The notes: a model not told the origin generated them from the sequence alone. DNA of 64,000 nt from Macrocystis pyrifera (GCA_031763025.1 JASSKH010000038.1:2149001-2213000), one strand, 5' to 3'. Shown: positions 1 through 12,680, counted from the stretch's first letter. Program-made: numbers and translations.

Positions 1-1316
1 GGGTGCTCTAGAGCCTACTCTCTAGGCCATAACATCAGCCAATCGCCAGGATAATTACCTTCGAAATATATTTTTGCCGTCGCCACTCTCAAAAGCTTGA
101 GCATGCGTTCGAATAGCCACTATGTGTAATATTCGACCCTCCTGCATGCTGTCTAGAGTATGCTGTACCCTCAGTCATTTGCACGGTCAAGGCGAATAAG
201 CATCTGCCCAAGGTACCCGATGGCAATCATAACGCCCCAATATGGAATGGAATACCTGTTTTCAGCACAGTGTGTCCAAATCATCGCCGAAGCCCGTTAC
301 AGGACCTTATCGAGGGCGAGAGCAACCGCTTTCCTTCTCGCGCGATCAACGCGGTCGCTCCCGGTAATACTCAATACCCACCTCCACGTTCGTAGGTGTG
401 ACGACATCGAGTGTCACGTGTCAGTATCTTCCCCCAGCCATTGTGTAGCGTGCATGACCTTGCGAGGCGCATCGATTTTCCCCTGATCTGAAGCGAAGGT
501 GAACCAACAATCAACCGCTGCTTCACACGATTATTCGCACCCTAGCGATGCTCGGAGTTCCTCGTTGAGTAGAGTGTGGGGAGTCCGTCCGCGGTAGGAA
601 TCTCCGCGCGACTGTGAAGTCAAGAGAGAGGTTCTTTGGGATGCGCCTCCCCGAGAGGTCCGAGAGAAAGCATCCCACTCGACACCACGCACACAGAACC
701 GCAGGCGTGAGCACAACTGCGTAGCGGCAAGGCGGATCGTAGTGGATGAGAGGTGGACTCATCCCACGGTACGGATGTTCCATTTGTTGGACTCAAAGCG
801 TTTCTGACCGGTTGAGCTCCTCAATGAGCAACTATCAGTGCCCCGGTTACATCGTATGATAGCTTGTGTAGTACATGTGGTTTAGGACTACAGCAGCGCA
901 TAGAAAGCGTTGGTCGGGTTGCGCAAAGAAACATCTTCGGAAGCGACGCATGCTCCAGTAGAGGTGCACTATTCGATTTCTGGGGATCTTCGCTCGAGGA
1001 GCTCTAAGCTATTAGAAAGTAGTACATTACGAACTACTGGAGGTCGACCAAAATCTGATCTCAAAGAAAAAAAAGAAGGTGCAACTCGGTGCACACAAAA
1101 AAAACATTTTGCAAAACAAGAATGGCATTCCGACGATTTTGGCTTAAGCCTCCCCATCATTCGGAAACAGCATCTACGAACCATGCTACCTCTATCGTAG
1201 CTCAGAAAATATTAAGGCGCCACCCCTACCGTGGCATTAATCATCCGTTTCCTCCGAGACAAAAAATCACTAATATTGCGTTTGACCGTGCAAAGGCGTA
1301 GCAGTTGGGAGGGGGG
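1..1316. other. No recognisable gene
   Basis: I see no domain, repeat family or RNA gene here. Open frames are short, occur on both strands and look random. Runs of A at about 1066-1110 break them further. Confidence 0.4.
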
Positions 1317-1545
1317 TATACTCATCATCCTGCATGGCGGTAGTCGTATGACTATTGACGCTCGCATTTCTATACTGCCGGGATGAAGCACGTCGGGTTT
1401 TTACCTACTTATCACACATTGCTCGCACTAAGCGCGAAGCGCCGTGGGGTATTGGACGAGTCGTATGAAGGGTGAGCTGCATCCTACTAAGAACCACTTT
1501 TGAGGCAGATTTTCTTGTATGTGGATGGCAGAGTCAATGAATTGG
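1317..1545 (+). repeat. Dispersed repeat R1, copy 1
   Basis: This is one of four related segments; the others are at 3597-3805, 4021-4200 (inverted) and 13305-13470. Shared landmarks in order are a CATGGCGGTAGTCGTATGA-like box, a CACGTCGGGTTTT box, an AAGCGCGAAGCGCC palindrome, and a GCATGAAGGGTG...GCATCCTACTA box. It has no coding potential and is probably a non-autonomous transposon remnant. Identity between copies is clearly below 90 percent by eye. Confidence 0.65.
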
Positions 1546-3574
1546 TTCATTGTCTTAGGTGGCCACTTCCAGAGACAACAATGGGTTTACTATGTAATTG
1601 CCTGCCTCGTGGGTGCCTTACCCTATACACACTACGTGGTGAGATTATCCCCTTTGTGCGGAGTTAAGGTTCTCCCCTCACAAAAAAAGTATCGAACTCG
1701 ACCGCCAGCCGTGATAATCGCAAACAAAATAACGTACACTGGCCGTCTAGCTTCCGAAGTGACAGGCGTGTTTCACAGCGACCTCGCCAAACGACGTCAT
1801 CCCAACCTATATATACCAGGTATATAATATAGGGGGAGGTAGAAAGAGGCAGACACCGTGTGTCCAGATGTCATTCTCGCCTCCATTCGACCATACGAAT
1901 TACTTCGTACAGCGGGCGGCACCACACTACATTTTCGGCTTGCTGCAAATCGGTGGCCGATCGCCGATGTATGGATGCGGCAGGTAGTTCCGCTAGCTAA
2001 CGATGGCGCCATTTGAGGGAATGAACGTTGCAGACCACCATGTTGGCCCAGCGGACACGAACTGCAGAACGACAGAGCGAGACCCAGAAAAGACACCGAC
2101 AAGGACATCGGAAATATGAGGACTGCCAACAGTCACAAAGAGTTCGTAGGCCCTTGCAGAAACACCCGTGGTGCGGTTTAGACGAGTGAGACCGCGATGT
2201 CATCGATTCATTCCAACCGACCGTGGTTTCGCAAACGCAAAACGTTACGTATAAGTAATAAAAGCAAGTATCGACGAACGAAGCCAAACGAGTGTTTCTG
2301 CAGACCGACAGTCTCACGACGAGAAGGGAAGATGCTCTGCGTTGGGGCGTCAGTTGTGAATGGTCGCGGCTCCCCGGTTAGAATTGCACATACGCGCGGT
2401 CGAGTCAGACCAAAAAGGACCATGCATCGGAAGCATCGAGGTTTCAGAAGTTTTCTTGCAGCGGAGCACATGTTGGAGCTCCACGGGGATTGTTATGGTG
2501 AGACGAGGGCTTGTCCGCCCGCCGCATAGCCAGCGGCTGCACCTCACCAACAGCAGACGGGAGATGTCCGGCGTCTAAGAAAGGAACGAAAAAGACGGAG
2601 GGGGCGATCAACCGAAGCACACAAAGACCATGGAATCTACAGTAGGAAGAAGATGGACATAATCCGAGACGATACGGGGGTGGCACCGGCCGCTACGGAT
2701 CGTTGGTTGTTAGTTTGTTTACAGAGGAGCACAAGGTCGAGGAGGATTACGCGCTTCTTGGTCGCATACACCAGGAGGTTTGGTTGAACGTATGGAGGTC
2801 AACTCCGCTCGTGCACTTGGCTTCCTTCGTCGCACATTCGCAGGGCATCGATGACAAGCCTTGGCGGTTGCTACGCTGCCATGGTATCCACAGACCTAGC
2901 ACCGAGGACGGGTTACTAGGACAGGGCGCCGACGATCGATGAGCGAAGTCATATCCGCCAAAAAAAGGATATTGTTATTGTATCCGTTCTTCCATGCGTG
3001 CTCCCATCAAACAACAGCCGAATGAGGACCCTGCTTGACCCCCGACTAGACCTTGATGGCGTACGGGTATTAGCCCGACACTTACGATGCTTAGCGGTCT
3101 GTGACAATAAACCCTGGGGAATGTTCCCCTGAAAACAGCAGCAGCCACTGTTGGCACCGCAGACGAATGTGGGTGAGAATTGAACGGGAAAGGTGCCCAT
3201 TAGGATGGAAATCCCTCTGTGTTACCCTTCTCCAAAGCATCTAGGGCGAGCAGAGGTTTATGCTCGAGCAAACGCTCTGCGGCGTCCATTTGGACCTGCG
3301 TTTCCCGAGTTGCTTGAAGGTCGCTGTGGAGGCCGTCAGCGACCCTACATTTGATGATAACGCTAGGCTTGGCGGTAGGTACAGTCGACGAGATGGCGGA
3401 GGAGAATGTGACCTTCGCGTCAAGCTTACAGTAGCAATTATCCGGGCGTGACAGGCCCTCCGTCGCAGTTTCCATAGCTGATCGATGCCGCCGGATAAAG
3501 TGAAAGGGGACCTTCCCGTCATACAACGCCTTGAATGTAGTTTTCTCGTTCAACGTAGTCCTCAGATCGATTAT
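1546..3574. other. Gene-free stretch, unassigned
   Basis: One perfect TACCAGGTA site occurs at 1814-1822. The longest minus-strand frame (3200-3553, 117 aa) and overlapping frames match no family I recognise, so I do not annotate them as genes. Confidence 0.35.
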
Positions 3575-4215
3575 TCAACATGGACCCTCTCGGTAGGGGG
3601 TACTCATGTCATGCACGGCTGTAGTCGTATAAACCCAGACCCTCGAGTCCCTACAACGCCAGGACGGATTATATAGGGTTATCACCGACCGAGCAGACAT
3701 TGATTGTACCAAGCGCGAAGCGCCCTGGGGTGTGCATAACGTCGCATGAAGGGTGGACTGCATCCTACTAGAATCTCTTGTGGGGCGGGCTTTACTACGT
3801 ATGGACGACAGCGTCGAACGCTGACGGGGAGGGGGGTGGTATTCATCTTGGACCCTCCCGACAGGGGGGGGGGACTTATACGCCTTAACAACCAGTTTAC
3901 ATACATGAATCAAGGACGGTGAAGATTCGCCCCTCCTCACTAGACACGAGTCTTTCCGTAGCAATATAAACCCTCGGAAAGAAGACGGTAGAGAGCTGCA
4001 CCCCCCCCTGCGACAATCGGTTCTTTGTAGGATGCAGCTCACCCTATATGTGACTCGCCAGACACCTCACGGCGCTTCGCGCTTGGTGCAAGCAATATCT
4101 TCCTGGTCGATGAAAACCCGACGTGCTCCGTCCCGGCGTTGTAGGGATGCGGGGGTCAATTGTCATATGACTACGGCCATGCATGACATCGAGTACACCT
4201 CTCCTCTCGAGTACA
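3575..4215. mobile_element. Fold-back element with R1 inverted arms
   Basis: An R1 copy in plus orientation (3597-3805) faces an R1 copy in minus orientation (4021-4200). The ends pair: a GTACTC box followed by ATGTCATGCACGGC on the left matches ATGTCATGCATGGCC on the opposite strand at the right. The roughly 215-bp spacer carries short C and G runs and a second GGACCCTC box. Long imperfect inverted arms around a small spacer are typical of fold-back or MITE-like elements. I see no transposase and no convincing target-site duplication. Confidence 0.55.
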
Positions 4216-5426
4216 CCCGCCCCCCCCCCGCCCGCGCTGCGACAAGCTACTCCTTTAGCAATGATACCACGTGGAATTATATGGTACGGTGATCAAGGTC
4301 CATACATAGACGCATACTTTGCGGCCACTACAACATACCGTGGAAGCGACTGGTACAAAAGAGCTATGAGCTCGCCCGAAGGCGGTCTACAAAGTCCTGA
4401 AAAGCCGTCGGGGCTTCATACTTGACTAGAAATACACTGCCTGAGCAAGGGGGAAGGGGGGGGGGGGGGGGTTCCGCAGGCGCTTTGCGCTAGGAACATG
4501 ACTTCGTTGTCGGCGTTGTTCTCGATAATGAAATCGTCACAAATGTATCGACGGCTGGAAATGTCTTGACATAATGACAGCTGATGCTTGCCCATCTCTT
4601 GTCATTTTTAGACATTCGTTTGCCGTGCTCTTTTGCCTGTGTGTAGTTGCGTCGTGGGGCGTATGTCGCTATCTTGAGTAGACCAACTGGTATTTTACTC
4701 CACGAGAACTGATTTTTAGGCCAAAAATGCTCGTTGTACTCGGGTAGACACTCAAAGACTCACAAATATCGAGACACTCCGCAAGGCTCAACATTCACCC
4801 CGCAGTATTTTGAGGGGCTTCTCATAATACGCCCCCTCCCCGTTTTTTTACGATGTTATCCGATGTTTGACGCAACCAATTAGTTTTTTCCTCTCGACCA
4901 TCTGTTTTTCGTCAGCAGCCAGGACTGGGGCCAGAAAAGTAAAACATAGATTTTAGCTGATTGGTAATTAAACAAGCATCATATCCCCAGAACTGGTAAC
5001 ATGGACCAGCAGCCTAATTACGATTCTAGAGAAACGGAAATCTACCGGTGTTTTAGACCGTCCCGCTGAGAAAAACGGGTATGTTCAGCAACCAAACCTT
5101 AGTTATCAGAGCCTGAAACTATATATTAATATTATCGCTTAGGTCTTCACCTGGTCTGATTCCGGTGTTCTGTACGCCGTAACACCCGACGACATAAACC
5201 AGTGAAAACCCAACTGAGAAGTTACCCGTAGGATATCGGAGTCGGTATACGGTAGACCTGTTACGGGCTGTGGGGGATATGTGGCCAGATCACGGTACCC
5301 AGCGCCGTACCTAAGGGCACTGTCGATACGAGTTTTTTTCTGTGTAGTATTTACCTATCATGTAGCGGAAAGTGGCGTGTTTTTTATGTTTCCATTGTTT
5401 CAATCAACACGTTTCTTTTCCAGCAT
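4216..5426. other. Gene-free stretch with poly-G run
   Basis: A G-rich run lies at about 4449-4471. The rest is AT-richer DNA with no frame longer than about 80 codons and no recognisable family. Confidence 0.4.
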
Positions 5427-5597
5427 CTGGACAAGCCATGGTCACAGGTGTGTTCTTTCCCCCTCGGGCTTTCATCTTCATCGCGCGTAGGGCTCCTCAT
5501 TCCCACTGCTCGTTGAGTGCCATTGAATGTTGCTAACTCACGCTCTGGCGCTTTCCGCCAATTAACGCAGAAGCAAGGAAAACTCGCTACGAGTATG
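5427..5597 (+). repeat. Dispersed repeat R2, copy 1
   Basis: This aligns along its length with 21624-21805. Shared blocks are GGTCACAGGTGT, ATCGCGC followed by TAGGG, ATTCCCACTGCTCGT, GCTAACTCACGCTCT, GCGCTTTCCGC and CTACGAG. The roughly 75-80 percent similarity by eye suggests an old transposon fragment. No protein is encoded. Confidence 0.65.
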
Positions 5598-5613
5598 GGG
5601 GCTTTACATTTAT

Positions 5614-6215
5614 TGGACCGTCCATGGATGCGGTCCTGAACGCCGGCATGGTCGGTCCTGTGCGGTCATAAACGCCGCCGTTGTCGATCATGATCGGGAT
5701 CGTGGTCGTCCAGGGGTAACCATGGCCGAGCCCGTAGTCAACCATGGGGGACCATGGACCGCCCGTGGTTGACCATGAACGACCACATGGCCGAGCCTTT
5801 GGTCGCCCATGGACGACCGTGGACTGATCATGGTCGATCATGGGCGGCCATGACCGGGACTGTGGTCGACAGTTATCGATCATGATGTACACCATGATCG
5901 GTAACATGGGCCCGTGGACAGCGCCATGGACGATTTCTTGACCATGGTCGATCTTGGATTCGCCCATGAATGAGCCCATGGATGCATCCATGGCCGCGGT
6001 CATGGGTCCGTCCATGGACGAAGTCATGATCTACCCTAACTCTAACCCCAACCCCAACCCAAGCGCCATACAACGCATCCATGGCGGCGGTCGTGGGCGT
6101 GTCCATTGTCGGTTGTGGCCGGGCCCTGGACGACCATGATTGACGACGGCGGCGTTCATGACCGCCCAGGGTCAACCATGGCGGCGCTCATGACCGCATC
6201 CATGGCCGATCCAAC
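5614..6215. repeat. CATGG-rich low-complexity block 1
   Basis: CATGG, CCATGG and GGTCGACC-like words recur every 10-25 bases, giving many near-palindromic NcoI-type sites on both strands. All frames are open because of the word composition: His/Gly/Met-rich frames on one strand and Met/Asp/Pro-rich on the other. I therefore do not call a gene. An internal telomere-like tract is listed separately. A similar block lies at about 46.8-48.6 kb. Confidence 0.7.
6031..6058 (-). repeat. Degenerate telomere-like tract
   Basis: CCCTAACTCTAACC followed by CCCAACCCC-type units, the C-rich strand of TTAGGG/TTGGGG-like repeats. It has four to five decayed units inside CATGG block 1. Confidence 0.55.
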
Positions 6216-6713
6216 TAATGTGGATCATTGGCTCGTGTCGGATGTGCACCAAAGTTCAACGTTTTATTTTATTCTCTTCGGTCAGATCACCATATATTTT
6301 CGGGATGATTCCAAGGTACCTAATACTCTTCGGTCAGATCGCCAAAGGTTTTTGGGACGATGCCAGCGTATCCAGTAGTGGTAATCTTGTGTCATTTAGT
6401 ATAATTTAGGCATGGATAAAAACGAAAGCGTGAACCGTAGTGGAGGGGGGAGAAGAGAGCCTGCTATGTGACCCCGGATCTGGGTGGAGGAAGAAAAAAA
6501 CGAAAGGCCAAGATGGATTGTATGGGGAGAAATAAAGACTAAAAATAACGTAATATTACACCTCGGAAAATATTCTCAGGAGCTGCCTTATGACCTTGTT
6601 CTGTGTATAATAGGAGCGAAGCATTTCATATATCATTGATATTAACTATGATGTGCTACAGAATACAAATGACGCAGCATACGAATTATTTAATACTTCG
6701 GAGTATCAATCTT
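6216..6713. other. Gene-free stretch with small direct duplication
   Basis: The motif CTCTTCGGTCAGATC followed by GCCA or ACCA occurs twice (about 6276 and 6330). I see nothing else to annotate. Confidence 0.35.
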
Positions 6714-7225
6714 GACGGAATCCCCGCAGTAGGCTTGCGTGCGCGACTCCTGCGTTAAATCAGGCAGTCCGACGCAGGAGTGAGCACTTCAGTCGGTGTC
6801 GAACCGACTGGTTATTGTTCAAGCTTCAGCTTCAGAAGAACATATGAAAGAATGTATCGCTCAAGTCCAGTGCCGATTATTGGTCTTGTCCAGCAGGACA
6901 GGATGAGGAGGAGAAAGAGAAGAGAAGTGAAATGGAAGAGTGTGCGTGTGCACGGTCGATCGGTCACGGAACTCTCAAGTTCCAAGACCCTCAGCATGCG
7001 GTGAAAACTAAATCCTGAACGAAAACCTCGGCTGATGTCGAAACGGTATTTCGGGGTCCTGCCGCATGCGACCCCCGAGCTAAATGATCCAACGCAGTTC
7101 CACCGCGTACAACTGAATCGGCTTTGGAAATGCCGCAGTGCTTGTACTACCGTGCAGTAATTTGTACTGCTGCTGTGGCCTACTCGCTACAGGTGACTAT
7201 GATACCGATCAGCGACTAGGAATAG
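6714..7225 (+). repeat. Dispersed repeat R3, copy 1
   Basis: It aligns with 11352-11790. Shared blocks include CGCGACTCCTG, CACTTCAGTCGGTGTCGAAC, the CTTCAGCTTC plus AGAAGAACATATGAAAGAA boxes, a GAGGAGGAG purine run, GCATGCGGTGAAAACT, AACGGTATTTCGGGGT and TGTACTGCTGCTGTGGCCTA. Short frames on both strands align between copies, but neither is long or intact. It is probably a non-autonomous transposable element or a fragment of a larger one. Confidence 0.7.
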
Positions 7226-7240
7226 GTTATCAAGCTACTG

Positions 7241-7351
7241 CTATTACGGGGGACCATAGTTAACAGGACCAATTATTATTAGTAAAAATAGGGAACTATA
7301 TAGTGTTTTGTGTGTAGCGTAGGTCCTATTAACTATGGACCACCGTAGTAG
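7241..7351. mobile_element. TA-flanked MITE family M1, copy 1
   Basis: Terminal inverted repeats of about 28 bp (left TTACGGGGGACCATAGTTAA, right the reverse complement with small changes) enclose a short AT-rich centre. TA dinucleotides flank both ends, as for Tc1/mariner-class insertions. No coding sequence. Other copies are at about 23450, 23750, 40217, 50320 and 53950. Confidence 0.75.
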
Positions 7352-9194
7352 GTAGCATCGTATATATCCTTAATACGACCCCTCGATAGAGGTGACATAG
7401 TCAAACTTGCTGCATTCAATTACAACATTGGATTCTCTAAAAACTAGGTTCTAATGTACTCTTGCTTGATTGTTACTGCAAGTATCATAACTTACTCCGG
7501 TATATCGTTTCGAAAGTTTCTACACTCGTGACTTGGTCGATATACTTCTCTGTACTACTTGTCTGCAATTTTGGCGTGTGCATATCCGTTGCTATGTCGC
7601 AACTAAAGTCAAAATCTTCTTCGCGACGCCGCAACAACATCGACCGTTCTTGCTTCGCTTCTGATGGGTGACCAACTTCTTGTACAACTAATGCACCAAC
7701 ACGAACAACCTGGTATCATTCGAAAGCATGTTACTGCTGTGACAAGCTTGAAACGCGGACGAACATGCAAACCGCAAACGTATCACGCACACCTTGGAAC
7801 CCGCGCGGGCCTCACTATACATATACCAGACAGGCATACTCGGCACGATATTACTTCGTACGTCATCTACTCCGCGCTGTTACTGGACGTAGATTTCTAC
7901 TTCTGAACGGATACCAGTCTAGCAGCAGAGTTAGTTATCATATTTTTCTTCTGAAACACATTCTCCACTGCCATGGTGTTGTACTGCCCAAAGGCTATTT
8001 GAACAGTTGAAGTCAGGTTGGTGTTGGAGGGAGACAATGTGTATCACTACGAAAAACCTCACAACTGCATCTCAAGAATAAACAGTATTTCAATGATCAG
8101 TTTGTTCACCTAGAAAAAGCTACCTGGTACGTGGCAGTCTACCACGTTTCTTCCGCCCCCGCGTACAAAGATGACAGGTGGTTTTACTACAAAGCTAATC
8201 TTGCACAAACAGAGTGGCAGCCGAACATCGTTTCTGCCGCCCTCCCATACAAAGAAGGCGTGTGGTGCTTCGTATTTCGAGGCAAATAAATATTGCCGTT
8301 AATGGGACGCTGGCACGCTCAGGAATGATTCCTCGAGCAACCTTACGTAGGCGTTTCGGCAACATATACATACGACTTGAAATTGGAGTAAAGGATTTGC
8401 AACCAAGATCCGTATTTCGTGATTGTAGAATAGGTATGCAAAATTACAAGACTCCTGAGCTTTTTAGCCCTTTTTTGCCCCTTTGTGGACCCAAGAACTT
8501 ACTAGCCATCATGGTAACGAAGTTTTTCCTCCCGCCCCATCTTTGACGACGACTCTCTAAGAGATATATCATCCGCCTAGAAAACAGCAGCAATATAGTG
8601 AAAGTCATTGCTTCATCGGTGCTGTAGCCATTGTGCTATGCTCCCTTTTGCGTAATATGAAACATTTTAGCGTTTTTGCGGGCTTTTGGTGCTGCTCGCT
8701 CGCACCTTCGAGTACACGAAACCACCTCGTGAGTCGCTTCTGGGTACCTAAGGCTGCCCTCAGGCGCACCCGATACTCTCATACATCCCACCAAGAGCAT
8801 CCCTCAACTTCGCGGGCTGCAGTATCCCGTGAGGAGCTGTAGTTGTCCGCAAGCGAAGTGCAAACGTTCTGTTGGGGGTTAGGTTTAGTCTCATTTTGTG
8901 CACCCCAAAAATTCGACCAATTTCGACCACTGCAGAACCTCTAAGTCGAGATGTAGGCCTCTGTTGAGAGCGGGCGGGAGATCAATCTCAAGAGAAACAC
9001 AAGCTACTGTGATGAACCTCATTCGAATCACTGTCGCTCTCTGGTAAGCACGAATCAGCGGACGTTGTAAAGGCAGCGTATTGAACTAGCGATGTGTTTT
9101 TCTGTTCCTATAAAACATCTAGATATTAGATTAACCGGAAGCCGGGAACCAGGGAACGCTTGGGTGCCAGCGTCTCCTTAAGTGGATGCCACCC
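7352..9194. other. Gene-free stretch, unassigned
   Basis: Frames of up to about 110 codons (for example 8214-8546) show no recognisable domain, and their compositions are not convincing. No repeat family was identified. Confidence 0.3.
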
Positions 9195-9425
9195 CGCGAT
9201 GCAGATGGCCCTCCCAGCGATTTAGATGGTGTCCAGCGACCCCAGAAGCGATGTTCCAGCAGCCCTAAAGCAATCCAAAATATGTTCAGCCATTCTGGAT
9301 CGCTTTAGAGCTGCTGGAACACCCCTTCTGATGGTGTTCCGCGACCCCAGAAGCGATGTTCTAACAGCCCTAAAATGATGCCCAGCGACCCCAGAAGCGA
9401 TGATCCAACAGCCCTAAACGATTGA
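9195..9425. repeat. Short tandem and inverted repeat cluster
   Basis: The unit GCGACCCCAGAAGCGATGTT followed by CCAGCAGCCCTAAA occurs at about 9236, 9341 and 9386. An inverted version (TCGCTTTAGAGCTGCTGGAA) lies at about 9307-9326, so the first copy and the inverted copy can form a hairpin. Confidence 0.6.
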
Positions 9426-9779
9426 TGATGATGGATCGATTCTCGAAGATGTTCTCCCCGGAAATTCTTATAGATGGATGATACTGTGGTCCGATCCTGA
9501 AAGGACACTGCGGTGACCCCACGCGTCTGCTGCTAGTGCGGCGACTCCGGAACTCCGGCAGTCCCATCGAACAGTGCGCAGCGATTCCGAAAGTTGTCAT
9601 TTCGGCAATCCCAAGCGCGTTTATTTGCAGCGATCTCGTGAAACGTCTTTCCGGCGACCCCGCGTTTGTGTGGCGACCCGTGTTAAGCCTGGCGGTCCTT
9701 GTTGAATGTTTGCAACTTGAAATTCAAAGTCCCTGTCAAACGTCGTCCTCAACGTTAACAACCGGATCATTCGCGGTGC

Positions 9780-10590
9780 CATCGGGACAGGTTTGGGTTT
9801 CCATCGCAGGTCGCCTATGGATGCGGAGCCCCTTGCGCGTACCACTCGGCGTCGTTTTGCGTTATCGTCATGTGCACAGAGCACCACTTCTTCATAGAAC
9901 TGCCCCTGATCCGGATTTCTTCTTCTGGCCGGTGGGCTTGTTGCTTTTCCCGTGGGCCTTGGTAGCCACGCCGCAGCAGCTTCTGTATTGCCCTGCCTTG
10001 CCGAAGTTGTGGCAGACAAAAGCACTAGGATCAGGCGATGTTGATGCTGCTGCCACGGCCGTGCCACGTCCAGAAATCCTTCCCGTTTAGTTCCTCGACG
10101 GCCCATCCAGGGCGACGTATACAGACTGAATCTTCGGGAGATCAAAGTCCGGGTCCTTCCAGATGATCAGCTCGACGTCCCCGTACTCCTCCGTGAGACC
10201 TTGGAGGACGGTGTGGGTGAAGTGCCTGTCCGTGATAGGCTCCTCCATCTCGGTCAGCAGGTTGATGTAGTTGTCGGAGTCTTGCCCCGGCGTCAAGCTC
10301 GTAGTCGCGATTGCTTCCTGTGTGGTGCGTATCGTCTCTTTGGTGGTCTTGAGGTATCTTCACTCCAGCTCCTTGACGATCCTTGATCCGTTGCTGCGAG
10401 TCCCCATGCGCCCTCAGCGTGCTTCGTCGCTAGCAGCGTCGCCGATTTCTCAGTGATCAAGTAAAGGATAGCAAAAAGACTATGCTCGATTCTGTCATAT
10501 GCGGCTTGGAGTTGCTCGAGACACTCTTGCGAGAAAACTACCGTCCCCGTTGTCGTGCTGCTGGACTTGGCTTGCCCCTCCAGCATGTGA
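9780..10590 (-). pseudogene. gag: Broken copia-type Gag
   Basis: This is a nucleic-acid-binding structural protein of an LTR retrotransposon, read on the minus strand in several frames. The first frame (10586 downward) gives the helical UBN2-like start with AYDRIEHSLFAIL and SATLLATKHAEGAW. A later frame gives DNYINLLTEMEEPITDRHFT and VLQGLTEEYGDVELI, the typical end of the copia Gag core. Further on come a zinc-knuckle relic CHNFGKAGQYRSC, in which Phe replaces the second Cys and Gln replaces the His, and the usual KWCSVH box, here ending DAEW instead of DAEC. Frameshifts and a stop after GAPHP show it is dead. The plus-strand frame at 9536-10090 is its shadow. No protease or LTRs were found next to it. 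Confidence 0.75.
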
Positions 10591-11079
10591 AAGACGTATG
10601 GACGGGTAATGCTCAGCGTGAAGCAGGCCGTTTTCTTCTAGCCATGAAACTAGTTGGAGTTCGTACCAGTGACTTGCTTTATACGCCTCAACGCGCTTGA
10701 AAGGCTGACATTCGAGTTAAATCGTTCATGCTTTAGCATAATTGTAATTTCTCTCGTACATAAGAGGAGCAACGAAGTATCCGCACTCAATGCGAAGGAC
10801 GCCCATGGTTTTGATTGCGCGCAGTCGGTCCATTCCTACCAGCAGCAGCAGTGCAGCAGCAGTGGCACTAATCTCGAACCAGTCCGTCACGTACAAACGA
10901 AAACATTCAATTCTGATGTATCGCGACGGGGCCGATTGTGCTCGTACTCCCAATCGTAATCGCCCCACCACATACTTCAAACGAGCGTTTCAACCGTTTC
11001 GAAGTTTTTACAGCAGTGCACTCGTACTCACAATCCAGGGTTCACCTAAGTGCGCAGCGTTGGTATGCTCGTTGTTCGT
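10591..11079. other. Gene-free stretch with CAG cluster
   Basis: A small interrupted CAG run lies at about 10840-10865. Nothing else is recognised. Confidence 0.35.
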
Positions 11080-11260
11080 AGTAATAGCTCTAGGCAGTAA
11101 TTATCGTGGCAGCTGTGTGCAGCCCTTTGTATCAGCAACAGCAGCTCCCGATGGCGATAATCGTGGAAGCTCTGTAGAGTTGCTTCTTGTGTCCGTTGTC
11201 GTCTTTCGTACAGCAGCTCGAGATGGTAATGATCGTCGCAGCTCTGTGTGAGCAGTAGCA
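11080..11260 (+). repeat. Three-copy tandem repeat, about 55-73 bp spacing
   Basis: Units centred at about 11086, 11140 and 11213 share AGCAGCTC, GATGG, AATNATCGT and GCAGCTCTGTG-like words. The copies are strongly diverged. Confidence 0.45.
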
Positions 11261-11351
11261 GCAGTCCGGCTCCAGTCGTTATCGTATCTCGATGATGCTG
11301 ACGGCTCACGGCTTTGCAGCGCTTGCGTAAATCGAGGCTCATAACCTCTTG

Positions 11352-11790
11352 ACGAAATCCCCACAGTAGGCATGTGTGCGCGACTCCTGAGTTAGATCAG
11401 GCAGCCCGCGGCAAGGATATGCACTTCAGTCGGTGTCGAACCGACTGGTTGTTGTTCAAGCTTCAGCTTCCAGAAGAACATATGAAAGAAAATGGCAATG
11501 TCGATTCTCGGTCTTGTCCGACAGGACGGGGTGAGGAGGAGGAGGAGAAGAGAACAGAGCATGCGGTGAAAACTGAAACTTGAACAAAATCCTCGGCTGA
11601 TCTCAAAACGGTATTTCGGGGTTCTGCCGCATGTAAACCCGAGATAATTGGTCCAGCGGAGTTCCACCGCATATATCTGAATCGACACTGGACACACCGC
11701 ACTGCTTGTGCTGCCGTAGCACTTTGTACTGCTGCTGTGGCCTACTTGCTACAGGTGACTATGATGCCCATCAGCGACTCGGTGTAGACT
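11352..11790 (+). repeat. Dispersed repeat R3, copy 2
   Basis: The second copy of the R3 element, matching 6714-7225 in the same orientation. Similarity is highest around CACTTCAGTCGGTGTCGAAC and the final TGTACTGCTGCTGTGGCCTA block. The word AGTACAAATGACGCAG occurs just outside this copy on the right (about 11873) but outside copy 1 on the left (about 6664), so flanking sequence was rearranged. Confidence 0.7.
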
Positions 11791-12600
11791 ATTGGCTAGA
11801 ATCGGGTGGAATTGCAGCTATTCTTAATAATGAATACGATAATAAAAAAAGATGTATTATCACGTAACACAGAGTACAAATGACGCAGTAAGATCGTACG
11901 TCAGATAACTGATGATCACCGTTTTTAAGGTTTGGTCCAGATGAAGGTATCCAGATGCCCGAAACCGTCCATACGCGGATGTACCGGTATGTACCTATAG
12001 ACACGAGCTTAATTGTTTTACTCGTATGCATGTACGTACGTACTGTATTGCCGTATACCTTGAGTTAGCCATATTAATACCTTCTTCGCACATTTCATTC
12101 GTGACCCGTAAAGTTCTCCGCGCAAATACCCCCCCATCACTGATGTATCAACCTTATTGACCATGTCTGTCCCTAATTTTTGTTGGGAGTGTGCGTTATT
12201 TTCCAAGCACGACCGACCGTGCGATACCATTGCTACCCCTCTTCAACGTGCATATTATAACTACTGGTAACTTGTAACTTAACCTTGGCACTGTCGAACC
12301 GTAACGACTTCGCCAGGAGTGAAGTGAAGAATTTTGGATCGGGCTTCCCCCCCTTCACACCACCACCAACAACGCGATACCAACAACAAGGTCTCCTCGA
12401 GAAGCGTTCCCCCCCCACTCTTCTCAGCCTGACGCCGACCCCGGTTATCGGAGAGTTATGCCGCGACGAAATGTCAAGGTTGGCACGCACCTCACGGGAT
12501 CCCCTCTCACCGTAGGGGATCTCCACTCACGCATGGTGTTGGGGGATCCCCCAGTCCTCATTATAATTTCAGAAGAAGAAATTTAACAGAACCGCTATAT
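11791..12600. other. Gene-free stretch leading into minisatellite
   Basis: Nothing coding is recognised. At 12500-12550 GGGATCCCCT and GGGGATCTCC words appear in opposite orientation to the minisatellite that follows. Confidence 0.35.
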
Positions 12601-12680
12601 CACATATTGTCCGTACATGTTGGGGGCACATACACGTAGTATTCGTACATGTCGGGGGCACATACAATACGTACATGGTG
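12601..12680 (+). repeat. Three imperfect copies of a 33-37 bp repeat
   Basis: CGTACATGT followed by TGGGGGCACATACA recurs at about 12611, 12645 and 12669. It leads directly into the 20-bp minisatellite. Confidence 0.5.

Noticed and set aside
9536..10090. 184-codon plus-strand gene
   Set aside because: It is antisense to the copia Gag relic, whose motifs are on the minus strand.
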